A stretch of 7,190 nt of DNA from Methanobacteriota archaeon (lineage in GTDB: Archaea; Halobacteriota; Methanosarcinia; Methanosarcinales; Methanoperedenaceae). Made by a program: the position numbers and the translations under genes. Each line of letters opens with the position of its first letter. Position 1 is the first letter of the stretch. The DNA lies in NCBI GenBank assembly GCA_018900975.1, contig JAHIFK010000012.1:1-7190 (forward strand), in the 5' to 3' direction. The notes under the pieces were generated by a model, which did no database searches, was not told the DNA's origin, and was given only the letters and a program-made list of their open reading frames with translations. Below, piece after piece: positions 1 through 5,898 of this stretch.

Positions 1-93
1 GAATGACTCGTAAGGAGAGTTGTGCCATGTTTTTTTAAATACCTCATGATATTCAGGGATTTGAAATTGATTTGTATCATTACTCAAAACCAT
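1..93 (-). CDS. Possible 5' end of an unrecognised gene, cut by the window edge
   Basis: An open minus-strand frame starts with ATG at 93-91 and runs off the left edge after 31 codons. The visible peptide begins MVLSNDTNQF and continues with IPEYHEVFKK and a Trp/His/Tyr-containing stretch; it looks protein-like but I cannot assign a family. It has no clear Shine-Dalgarno. A good archaeal TATA-like sequence lies upstream at about 131-139, which would give a short leader. A second minus-strand frame (ATG at 80-78) is also open across this short stretch, so the frame choice is tentative. It would be transcribed in the same direction as lonB and tldD. A transposase or other mobile-element gene is possible given the remnant next to it, but nothing seen proves that. 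Confidence 0.3.
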   Translation of the reverse strand, partial: MVLSNDTNQFQIPEYHEVFKKTWHNSPYESF

Positions 94-130
94 TTAAATC
101 ATACATCAAATATCCTTCGCTACGACTTAA

Positions 131-139
131 CTTATAAAG
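131..139 (-). promoter_or_regulatory. Candidate TATA box for the left-edge gene
   Basis: On the minus strand this reads CTTTATAAG, close to the archaeal TATA consensus. A start about 26 nt downstream would fall near 106-110, leaving roughly 15 nt of leader before the ATG at 93. Support is by sequence and spacing only. The adjacent 137-148 holds a two-unit tandem AAGTCT, which I do not think is meaningful. Confidence 0.3.
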
Positions 140-178
140 TCTAAGTCTGGCGAGTTAAACCCCGATTGCAGTATATTT

Positions 179-253
179 ATGGGAATTCACCCCACCCATT
201 CCTGCAACCGCCCTCTTCACCATAACATGCGGCGCCCCGTTGCTCAGGGGCGC
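179..253 (-). pseudogene. Decayed remnant of a tldD 3' end
   Basis: Read on the minus strand, this stretch encodes LAPLSNGAPHVMVKRAVAG, which lines up with LVPVSDGAPHVMVNRAVVG at the end of the intact tldD in this window. Positions 209-253 match 1412-1456 at 38 of 45 bases without gaps, with a 16-base identical core (225-240 against 1428-1443). Similarity continues through the TldD stop codon and beyond: 179-192 matches 1383-1396 at 12 of 14. Small indels near 193-204 shift the frame, so the ancestral TGA is no longer read and the frame runs on to a stop at 157-155. In-frame stops lie just upstream (TAA and TAG between 270 and 285), so nothing longer than the tail survives. It lacks the HExxxH motif and cannot be an active peptidase. 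It could come from a duplicated tldD, a diverged homologue, or an old integration event. Confidence 0.75.
232..253. repeat. Perfect 7-bp GC-rich inverted repeat inside the tldD remnant
   Basis: GCGCCCC (232-238) and GGGGCGC (247-253) are exact reverse complements around an 8-nt loop. The matching part of the intact tldD end does not form this stem because three bases of the right arm differ. There is no T-run after it on the minus strand and only TAAAAATATG on the plus strand, so it is a poor terminator candidate. It may be a by-product of sequence drift. Confidence 0.45.
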
Positions 254-374
254 TAAAAATATGTGGAAACTCTTTTAACTCTACAAAATCATTTCAATAT
301 GATATTTGAACTTTTTAAGAGAGGAAAATTAGAACTTTAGTTATTAGCACAGATTTCACAGAAAAATTTATTGA

Positions 375-388
375 TAGAAAGCTTTATA
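375..388 (+). promoter_or_regulatory. Candidate TATA box and overlapping operator of the toxin-antitoxin operon
   Basis: TTTATA at 383-388 is a TATA candidate. A start 24-27 nt downstream (about 408-412) would leave a leader of only about 12-16 nt before the ATG at 424. An imperfect palindrome with core AAAGCTTT (378-385) overlaps it. Ribbon-helix-helix antitoxins commonly bind such short palindromes and repress their own operon, so an operator here is a reasonable inference. The rest of 254-374 is AT-rich with no recognisable gene. Confidence 0.35.
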
Positions 389-423
389 GGGTCCGCACAT
401 AATATACAGAATATAGTGAAAAC

Positions 424-882
424 ATGGCTAAAAATATTACTGTTGGTATTTCGGATGAACTATCGAAACGTATGGATGAATTAAAAGATGTAAATTGGTC
501 CGCGGTAACAAGAGATTGCGTCGAACAATATTTAAGACAAAGAACAGCAGGAAATCTTGAACCGATTATAGCAAAGGTTAAACAAAAAAGAGGCGAGGAA
601 TTCAAGAACGGTTATGAATTCGTATTAAAAAATATAGATAGTCTCGGTTTGCCGAAACTGGAAAAAATAGCTTCCCAGAATCAGGATAAAGAAAAATACG
701 CCGGGCTATTATACATATTCTTTCAAAAGGAACCACTTCCTACTCGAATGTTGATTAAGAAATTGTTAACATATACAGAAGATGAATATGGCGAAGTAAC
801 GGATATTGAATTTATCGTCAGTTCTGAGTTCCTAAAAGGAATGCAGGAAGCAGCGAAAGAAATAATTGAGAAGTCCAAATGA
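424..882 (+). CDS. Ribbon-helix-helix protein, probable antitoxin with long C-terminal domain
   Basis: This 152-residue protein has an N-terminal ribbon-helix-helix signature like archaeal VapB/CopG antitoxins: a short strand ITVGIS (residues 5-10), helix DELSKRMDEL (11-20), a turn with NWS (24-26), and a second helix to about residue 40. Such domains dimerise and bind operator DNA. The remaining 110 or so residues are mostly charged predicted helix, with a segment near 92-117 that looks like a small folded unit; I do not recognise it. Classical antitoxins of this fold are about 70-90 residues, so the tail is long. It ends 16 nt before a RelE-type toxin, which argues for co-expression as antitoxin and autorepressor. 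The start is the first ATG of the frame, without a strong ribosome site. The gene is clearly AT-richer than lonB or tldD. The antitoxin role is inferred from context; a plain regulator is the alternative. Confidence 0.8.
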   Translation: MAKNITVGISDELSKRMDELKDVNWSAVTRDCVEQYLRQRTAGNLEPIIAKVKQKRGEEFKNGYEFVLKNIDSLGLPKLEKIASQNQDKEKYAGLLYIFFQKEPLPTRMLIKKLLTYTEDEYGEVTDIEFIVSSEFLKGMQEAAKEIIEKSK

Positions 883-898
883 GCATAATATATAAAAT

Positions 899-1153
899 AT
901 GACATTCACAATTAAAATCAAAGAACCCGCAGAAAAACGGCTCCGTAAATATGACAAAGAGATTCAGAGACGCTTTGACACTAAAATTAGAAAACTGCAA
1001 GAGCATCCGGATTTACACGGTAAACCGTTGAGAGGTGTGCTTCACGGGTACTGGGAATTATATTTTGAAAATAAATTTAGAATATTATATCGAATTGATT
1101 ATAAAGAACAAACCGTTATCATAGAGGCTATTAAACATAAAGATGAATTCTAA
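899..1153 (+). CDS. RelE/ParE-superfamily toxin
   Basis: The 84-residue basic protein has the length and motif order of RelE/ParE/YafQ-fold toxins: an N-terminal strand followed by helix EPAEKRLRKY, a second helix over roughly 20-35, KPLRG (42-46), WELYFENKFRILYRID (52-67), and the C-terminal strand IIEAIKHKDEF. RelE-type members cut mRNA in the ribosomal A site, while ParE-type members inhibit gyrase. The conserved Arg of RILYRI (R61, R65) and the C-terminal H80-K81 suit an RNase, but this cannot be settled by eye. The start is the only ATG after an in-frame TAA at 893-895. There is no clear Shine-Dalgarno; the 16-nt gap after the antitoxin is AT-only apart from its first bases, so reinitiation or coupling is likely. 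Its stop codon overlaps the stop of a convergent minus-strand antitoxin gene. Confidence 0.85.
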   Translation: MTFTIKIKEPAEKRLRKYDKEIQRRFDTKIRKLQEHPDLHGKPLRGVLHGYWELYFENKFRILYRIDYKEQTVIIEAIKHKDEF

Positions 1154-1353
1154 ATCCCAAGTTCTCTGGCTAGATCTTCATAGTCTCTAACTTTAGTACC
1201 CTTTTTCTTGCCTTCTTCTAGCTGTTCCATTATATCAACGTCGGATAGAACTTCAATGGTCGCTTTCATTGATTCGTACTCGTCCGTTGATATCGTAATC
1301 CAGTCAGTTTGGTGTTTTCCAGTTATTGCTGCATTAGCCATTTGATATCTCAT
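1150..1353 (-). CDS. YefM/Phd-like small antitoxin (possibly 5'-truncated)
   Basis: The 67-residue acidic protein contains ITGK (10-13), WITISTDEYESMKATIEVLSD in order over 18-38, then IMEQLEEGKKKG and a C-terminal DYEDLARELGI helix. This matches the middle and C-terminal part of YefM/Phd-type antitoxins (ITGK, then hydrophobic strand, then the long toxin-binding helix). The N-terminal 30-40 residues that usually bind DNA are absent. An in-frame TAA lies about 27 nt upstream of the start, so they are not simply mis-annotated. Many archaeal RelB-like antitoxins are this short, so it may be complete. A start at Met5 (1341) fits the upstream TATA better than Met1. The gene converges on the toxin, with 3 to 4 bases of overlap, and lies just after tldD on the same strand. 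It may neutralise the neighbouring toxin or be an orphan. Confidence 0.7.
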   Translation of the reverse strand: MRYQMANAAITGKHQTDWITISTDEYESMKATIEVLSDVDIMEQLEEGKKKGTKVRDYEDLARELGI

Positions 1354-1367
1354 TATATGATTGTATC

Positions 1368-1376
1368 TATTTAAAA
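1368..1376 (-). promoter_or_regulatory. Candidate TATA box for the small antitoxin
   Basis: The minus strand reads TTTTAAATA here, centred at 1372. A start about 27 nt downstream falls near 1345, just before the ATG at 1341 (Met5) and after the ATG at 1353. If this box is used, the transcript is nearly leaderless and the product is 63 residues. The same T-rich stretch could also help end transcription of tldD, because archaeal terminators are often simple oligo-T runs. Confidence 0.35.
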
Positions 1377-1382
1377 CTTAAG

Positions 1383-1456
1383 ATAGGATTTCACCCGCTT
1401 CCACCTACAACAGCCCTATTCACCATCACATGCGGCGCCCCGTCGCTCACAGGCAC
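1383..1456 (-). repeat. Intact copy of the tldD-end direct repeat
   Basis: This is the partner of the decayed copy at 179-253, in the same orientation and offset by about 1.2 kb. It covers the last codons of tldD, its TGA (1393-1391) and about 8 bases beyond. The pair brackets the whole toxin-antitoxin segment. Identity is 84 percent over the best 45 bases. Confidence 0.75.
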
Positions 1457-2716
1457 AAGCTGCCCTGCCTTGCCACACCTGCCTGAGTTCATTTTCAGGT
1501 CGTTCCCCACCATGTCAACACGGTTAAGTATCTCCAGGGTATTCCCGGATAATGACACATCCCTAAGCTGCGTTGAGAGTTCTCCGTTCTTCACGATAAA
1601 CCCACGCTCTGCATTGAACTGGAAAACCCCTTCGCCAGGATTCACCTGACCTCCTCGCGAGCCTATGAGGTATACTCCGTCCTTTATTTCTTCAAGCATC
1701 TCCTCGAACTTCGTCCCATCAGGCGCTATGAAGGTATTGCTCATCCTTATAACAGGTCTGGAGTAACCCTGCGCGCGGGCATTCCTGCTGGTGCCGCCCA
1801 GTTTTCCGGCAGTCTCGCGTGAGTGAAGGAAGGATTTGAGCACTCCCCCCTTTATCAGCTCAGTCCTTTTTGACTCAGCACCCTCATCATCGAATGGATA
1901 ATACCCGAATTCATGCAGCGATGGATCATCATACACTGTAATACATGGTGTCGCTATCTGCTCGCCAATTTTTCCTGCAAGAATTGAATTTCCCTCTATC
2001 ACATGGTCTGCCTCCACGGCATGTCCAAGGGCTTCATGGATAAAAACACCAGCCAGCTCAGGGTCGAGTATCACAGGGTAAGTGCCTGCTTTTGGCGTTT
2101 TTGCCTGGAGCAGTTCAACCGCAGTAATTCCTGCCTTCCTGGCAAGCTCAAATGCATCATATTTTTTAAATATCTCAAAACCCATTATCCCGAACCTGCT
2201 TTCCCTGCCGATCTGGTAGTTTCCGCCAGACTGGGCGATGGCGCTTATGGCAAAGCCTATCCTGTTCAGGGAATATTCGCAGTCCAGCCCTTGCGAACTT
2301 GAATAGCCAACTGTCACGCGCGACTCGGAATACACGGCGTTCGTGCTCGAAATCCCATCCACACGGGCGCTTTTTTCGATCTCTGTAAGTAATTTCACTT
2401 TATCTTCAATAGGAACATCAAAAGGAGACTCCCTGACCACAGGAAGATCCTGAAGTCGCGGTTTTTCCACTGGCGCAAGCATTATATTTTCGCGGGGAAA
2501 CTTGTTTTTTGCAGATTCCGCAAGCTTTCTGGCAGAGATAAGAGCCTGATCAAGAGAATCTGAATCATCCACTGAAACGAATCCCCACGAGCCTCCGTCA
2601 AGTGCGCGCACAGCTGCGCCGCGTGAAAAATTATTTGATATCTCGCGTATCTCCCCGTTGTCAATTAAGATCGATGTGCTGGAACTCCGTATAGTACGGG
2701 TGTCGTAAAAATCCAT
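1391..2716 (-). CDS. tldD: TldD, zinc metallopeptidase subunit of the TldD/TldE system
   Basis: At 441 residues this is a normal-length archaeal TldD. The zinc and catalytic motif HEALGH is at 227-232, inside VFIHEALGHAVEADHV. The C-terminal Cys that completes the metal site in this family is visible as GRCGKAGQ (C414), and the protein ends in the family's VNRAVVGG-type tail. TldD is catalytically active only with its non-catalytic partner TldE/PmbA in characterised systems. The complex degrades unfolded or extended peptides in the cytoplasm; in Escherichia coli it matures microcin B17 and digests CcdA. The start (ATG 2716) lies 7 nt after the lonB stop, with GGTG about 13 nt before it, so the two genes are probably co-transcribed. 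No tldE follows; the next DNA is a small antitoxin gene and a toxin-antitoxin pair. A partial copy of this gene's end lies at 179-253. Confidence 0.95.
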   Translation of the reverse strand: MDFYDTRTIRSSSTSILIDNGEIREISNNFSRGAAVRALDGGSWGFVSVDDSDSLDQALISARKLAESAKNKFPRENIMLAPVEKPRLQDLPVVRESPFDVPIEDKVKLLTEIEKSARVDGISSTNAVYSESRVTVGYSSSQGLDCEYSLNRIGFAISAIAQSGGNYQIGRESRFGIMGFEIFKKYDAFELARKAGITAVELLQAKTPKAGTYPVILDPELAGVFIHEALGHAVEADHVIEGNSILAGKIGEQIATPCITVYDDPSLHEFGYYPFDDEGAESKRTELIKGGVLKSFLHSRETAGKLGGTSRNARAQGYSRPVIRMSNTFIAPDGTKFEEMLEEIKDGVYLIGSRGGQVNPGEGVFQFNAERGFIVKNGELSTQLRDVSLSGNTLEILNRVDMVGNDLKMNSGRCGKAGQLVPVSDGAPHVMVNRAVVGGSG

Positions 2717-2723
2717 ATATGGA

Positions 2724-4637
2724 TCACAGCACCGTTACTGGTTTTGGCTCAGGAAGGGCGACATTGAATTTAGTCCTTAATGCGAGCTTTTTAATTGTGG
2801 AGATAAAACCGTCTTTTTCTCTTCCCACAAGGCTGTGTTCCAGAACTTCTTCAATATTTGTCACAGGGATTATTCTGATTTTATCCTTATATTCATCCTC
2901 AATAAGAACGTCGCCAAGATTCGATCTTGGAATTATGACAGTCTTTATTCCTGCCAGCGCCGCAGCTTCTATCTTGTATGTAACGCCACCCACAGGCAGC
3001 ACATCGCCCCGGACTGACAATGACCCTGTCATCGCAACACTCTGATCTACGGGTATGCCCTGTATCGCGGAAAGCACTGCCGTTGCAATTGAAATGCTTG
3101 CTGAATCGCCTTCCACCCCTTCATAAGTGCCTACGAATTGAATGTGGACGTCCATGCCTGCTATGTCTTTACCTGTTGACTTCTTAATAAGCGCGGCAAC
3201 GTTCTGCACCGCTTCTCTTGCTATGTTCTTGAGCATGCCTGTAGCTATGATATGTCCCTCTTCCTTTGACTGCGTGGGCGTGACCTCGGCCATGATCGGA
3301 AGCACTATGCCTGAATCATCACCCATCACCGCAAGACCATTGACCCTGCCTATCTGGGCGCCTTCCTGTATGAAGAGCTTGTAATCTTTCCTTCTCTCAA
3401 GGTACTGGTGCGCAAGCTGCTGTTCGACTGAGCGTGCAATGCTCTTTGCTTTCAATACATGAGCTGCTGTAGTAAGCTCTGCCTTCTCACCGTGCGCAAT
3501 GTCCCCTGCAACCCGCACAAGTCCCCCAAGGTCGCGAAGCTTTAGTGTCAGATGTCCTTTCCTGCCAGCTCTGCGCCTCGCCTCGCGGATGATCTCCTCA
3601 ACAGCGCTCTTTTCAAAATGGGGTATCTTTCCATCCCTTACGACTTCCTGAGCAACAAAACGAACAAGTTTCTGCCTGTTTTCCGGGGTATCTTCAATGG
3701 TATCGCTCATATATACCTCATACCCGTACCCTTTTATTCTGGAGCGAAGCGCCGGGTGCATCCCCTTGAGGGCATCAAGGTTCCCTGCTGCTATCATAAT
3801 GAAATCGCACGGCACCGGATCAGTCTTGACCATGGCGCCGCTTGAGCGCTCGGACTGTCCTGTGATGGCGAATTCTTTCTCCTGAAGCGCTGTGAGCAGG
3901 TTCTGCTGCGATTCGATGCGCAGCGTATTTATCTCATCTATGAACAGCACGCCTTTGTGCGCTTTATGGATGCCGCCGCTCTCCACACGGTCATGCGCAG
4001 GTGTTTCAAGCCCGCCTGACTGGAAAGGGTCATGGCGCACATCGCCCAGAAGAGCGCCTGCATGGGATCCAGTGGCATCGATATAAGGCGCCATTTCTTT
4101 TCCAACATTAGAAACAAGGAGCTTGGGGATAAAGGCAGTTTCTTTTGGCATGAACTGGCGCATCATTATGGCTATCAATACCGCCGCAATGATCCCCCAG
4201 AGCAACTGCCCCACAATATATGAATATGCGATAATACCAAATACAAGAAGCATCACGAACATGTTCCTTGCCTGCACTCTTTTCTGTGCTTCCATTTTAT
4301 GCGCATCGCTTATTTCCTTGCCTTTTCCAGCAGGGACGATGCGTATCTTGGGATTATTCGAGTCATCCGGGTTATGGTATATAAGGACGTCCTGCAACTC
4401 TTCCTTCGGGAGCAGTTCAGCCATCGCTTTTGCAAGCATGGATTTACCAGTACCCGGGGTTCCGAGCATCATCACATGCCTTCTCTGGTTCGCCGCCTTC
4501 TTGACGACCTCTACTGCATGTTCCTGGCCTATGACCTGTTCTATTAACTTCTTAGGTACTTCGATATCTTTGGTTGAAGTTATCTCTAACCCCCCAAGAA
4601 TATCCTGGTTATTTTCATCGTTTTGAGTATTGTCCAT
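2724..4637 (-). CDS. lonB: Membrane-anchored ATP-dependent protease LonB (archaeal Lon)
   Basis: The 637-residue protein has the full archaeal LonB architecture. An AAA+ domain carries Walker A GTPGTGKS (59-66), Walker B GVLFIDEIN (229-237), sensor-1 AAGN (283-286) and an Arg-finger-like RSR (298-300). Two transmembrane helices (about 126-142 and 143-159) lie between Walker A and B, as is normal for LonB. The C-terminal protease domain contains EGDSAS with catalytic Ser512 and GGVTYKIEAA with catalytic Lys555. The 43-residue spacing of this Ser-Lys dyad matches what I recall for Archaeoglobus LonB (Ser509/Lys552). The enzyme forms membrane-bound hexamers that unfold and degrade abnormal or regulatory proteins at the cytoplasmic face. 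It is the first gene of a probable lonB-tldD operon, transcribed divergently from the S2P gene. A TATA box about 27 nt from the ATG suggests a leaderless transcript. All key residues are present. Confidence 0.97.
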   Translation of the reverse strand: MDNTQNDENNQDILGGLEITSTKDIEVPKKLIEQVIGQEHAVEVVKKAANQRRHVMMLGTPGTGKSMLAKAMAELLPKEELQDVLIYHNPDDSNNPKIRIVPAGKGKEISDAHKMEAQKRVQARNMFVMLLVFGIIAYSYIVGQLLWGIIAAVLIAIMMRQFMPKETAFIPKLLVSNVGKEMAPYIDATGSHAGALLGDVRHDPFQSGGLETPAHDRVESGGIHKAHKGVLFIDEINTLRIESQQNLLTALQEKEFAITGQSERSSGAMVKTDPVPCDFIMIAAGNLDALKGMHPALRSRIKGYGYEVYMSDTIEDTPENRQKLVRFVAQEVVRDGKIPHFEKSAVEEIIREARRRAGRKGHLTLKLRDLGGLVRVAGDIAHGEKAELTTAAHVLKAKSIARSVEQQLAHQYLERRKDYKLFIQEGAQIGRVNGLAVMGDDSGIVLPIMAEVTPTQSKEEGHIIATGMLKNIAREAVQNVAALIKKSTGKDIAGMDVHIQFVGTYEGVEGDSASISIATAVLSAIQGIPVDQSVAMTGSLSVRGDVLPVGGVTYKIEAAALAGIKTVIIPRSNLGDVLIEDEYKDKIRIIPVTNIEEVLEHSLVGREKDGFISTIKKLALRTKFNVALPEPKPVTVL

Positions 4638-4660
4638 ATTTTCTCAACTTTATTAAAAGG

Positions 4661-4668
4661 TATATTTT
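4661..4668 (-). promoter_or_regulatory. Candidate TATA box of lonB
   Basis: AAAATATA on the minus strand, with a purine-containing AT-rich stretch before it that could serve as BRE. Its spacing places transcription start at or within a base or two of the lonB ATG. Confidence 0.4.
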
Positions 4669-4797
4669 ATTAATCAGTTATAGCATTATCCCAGATTTGA
4701 ATTGAATTCATATATAAATCAAAATGCGTTCTTATAATCTTTTCGCCATAAAGTCTATACGATTTAACCTTTATTTACATGGATATTTAAATAACCT

Positions 4798-4803
4798 GTG
4801 GAG
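4798..4803 (+). promoter_or_regulatory. Ribosome binding site of the S2P gene
   Basis: GTGGAG sits 5 nt before ATG 4809 and is complementary to the usual 3' end of archaeal 16S rRNA. It settles this start over Met11 and over upstream starts in other frames. It also implies a leadered mRNA, unlike lonB. Confidence 0.6.
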
Positions 4804-4808
4804 AAAAA

Positions 4809-5897
4809 ATGAAAACTTCAATACAGATAGGAAAAATAATGGGCATCCCGATCAGACTGCACATTACATTTCTTCTCATCTTGCCGGTATTTGCATGGAT
4901 TTTTGCCACCAACGAGAAGGAATTCGGCGGTTTCAACGACGTGCAACCGGAACTGCTTCGATATTCACTGGGGATGGCCGCATCTGTCCTTCTTTTCACA
5001 TGCGTACTTTTGCATGAACTTGGCCATTCTTATGTTGCCAAAAAGCATGGAAGCGAGATCAACAACATCACTCTTTTCCTGTTTGGGGGTGTATCCTCCA
5101 TGGAAGATATCCCAAAGGACCCAAAGACCGAAATAAAGATGGCAGTCGCAGGTCCTGCTGTCAGTCTTCTTATCGGTTCTGTACTGTTAATAATCTATGA
5201 AATCATCAAACAGGAGTTGTTGTTTTCAGATAGCTCCTACTTGCGGCTTGTCTGGCTGATAGGATATATCAATATTGTGCTGGGCATATTCAACCTTTTA
5301 CCTGCATTTCCCATGGATGGCGGCAGGGTGCTCAGGGCATGGCTTGCAGGCAGGATGCCGTACATCAAAGCCACGCAGGCTGCAGCAGGCATCGGCAAGA
5401 TGTTCGCTATATTCATGGGTGTTTTCGGGTTTTTTTACAGTATCTGGCTTACGCTCATCGCATTCTTTATATATATCGGCGCCTCAGAAGAAGAGAAATC
5501 CACTGAGGTCAGTGTCATACTAGAAGGCATGAAGGTAAAGGATTTAATATCAAAAGACGTTGTAACTGTAAGTCCCAATACCACTGTTGAAGAACTCGTT
5601 GATATGATGTTCAAATACAAACATATGGGCTATCCGGTCGTGGATGGCTCTAATGTGAAAGGCATAGTGACATTTACTGACGTTCAGAAGATCCCCAAAG
5701 AAGATAGAAAAAATGTTTTGGTTTCACAGATAATGACTAAAGACCTAATAACTGCCAGAGAAGATGATGAAGCAATTATGATCTTAAAACTCCTGACCAA
5801 AAACAACATCGGGCGGATATTAGTAATAAATGATGAAAAAATGATAGGCATCGTATCGCGAACAGATGTTTTGCGGGCTGTGCAATTACTGGAATAA
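4809..5897 (+). CDS. Site-2-type (M50) intramembrane zinc metalloprotease with CBS domain pair
   Basis: The 362-residue protein begins with a six-helix membrane part. The zinc motif HELGH (69-73) lies within VLLHELGHSYVAKKHG, and the third zinc ligand is in NLLPAFPMDGGR (162-173, Asp170). Likely membrane helices are near 16-33, 54-74, 111-131, 147-165 and 197-223. The C-terminal cytoplasmic part has two CBS motifs, about 241-296 (MKVKDLISKDVVTVSP onward) and 305-360 (VSQIMTKDLITA onward, ending VSRTDVLRAV). This is the group III S2P-CBS layout studied structurally in Methanocaldococcus jannaschii. The family cuts transmembrane segments to release regulators or clear remnants; CBS pairs often bind adenosyl nucleotides, so energy-state control is plausible. 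No PDZ domain is present. A good ribosome site supports the start. It is followed after 1 nt by the TraB-family gene, suggesting an operon. The substrate is unknown. Confidence 0.93.
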   Translation: MKTSIQIGKIMGIPIRLHITFLLILPVFAWIFATNEKEFGGFNDVQPELLRYSLGMAASVLLFTCVLLHELGHSYVAKKHGSEINNITLFLFGGVSSMEDIPKDPKTEIKMAVAGPAVSLLIGSVLLIIYEIIKQELLFSDSSYLRLVWLIGYINIVLGIFNLLPAFPMDGGRVLRAWLAGRMPYIKATQAAAGIGKMFAIFMGVFGFFYSIWLTLIAFFIYIGASEEEKSTEVSVILEGMKVKDLISKDVVTVSPNTTVEELVDMMFKYKHMGYPVVDGSNVKGIVTFTDVQKIPKEDRKNVLVSQIMTKDLITAREDDEAIMILKLLTKNNIGRILVINDEKMIGIVSRTDVLRAVQLLE

Positions 5898-5898
5898 T

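Larger units (their letters stand above)
4638..4808. promoter_or_regulatory. Divergent promoter region between lonB and the S2P gene
   Basis: This 171-nt AT-rich stretch holds no gene. For lonB, the minus strand reads AAAATATA at 4661-4668, centred about 27 nt from the ATG, which fits a leaderless mRNA. For the plus-strand pair, TATATAAA at 4711-4718 is the best TATA match and would give a leader of about 65-70 nt. CTTATAATC near 4731-4739 and a T/A-rich site near 4770-4776 are alternatives with shorter leaders. I see no convincing regulator palindrome. Confidence 0.5.

Noticed and set aside
137..148. Tandem AAGTCT repeated twice
   Set aside because: Only two units in AT-rich DNA; not distinguishable from chance.
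232..260. Hairpin plus AT-rich tail as a transcription terminator
   Set aside because: There is no T-run after the stem on either strand, and archaeal termination does not rely on such hairpins.
299..340. 13-codon plus-strand ORF starting MIFELFKRGK
   Set aside because: It vaguely recalls the start of Spo0M/arrestin-like proteins, but it stops after 13 residues and the downstream frame shows no further similarity.
384..605. Minus-strand open frame across the start of the ribbon-helix-helix gene
   Set aside because: It is antisense to a convincing gene and its Ser/Phe-rich product resembles no family.
879..902. ATGA overlap at the end of the antitoxin gene opening a 7-codon ORF
   Set aside because: It is not in frame with the toxin, and stops at once; at most it could affect reinitiation.
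4123..4626. 167-codon plus-strand open frame antisense to lonB
   Set aside because: LonB motifs on the other strand are complete; this frame is a shadow of its codon bias.
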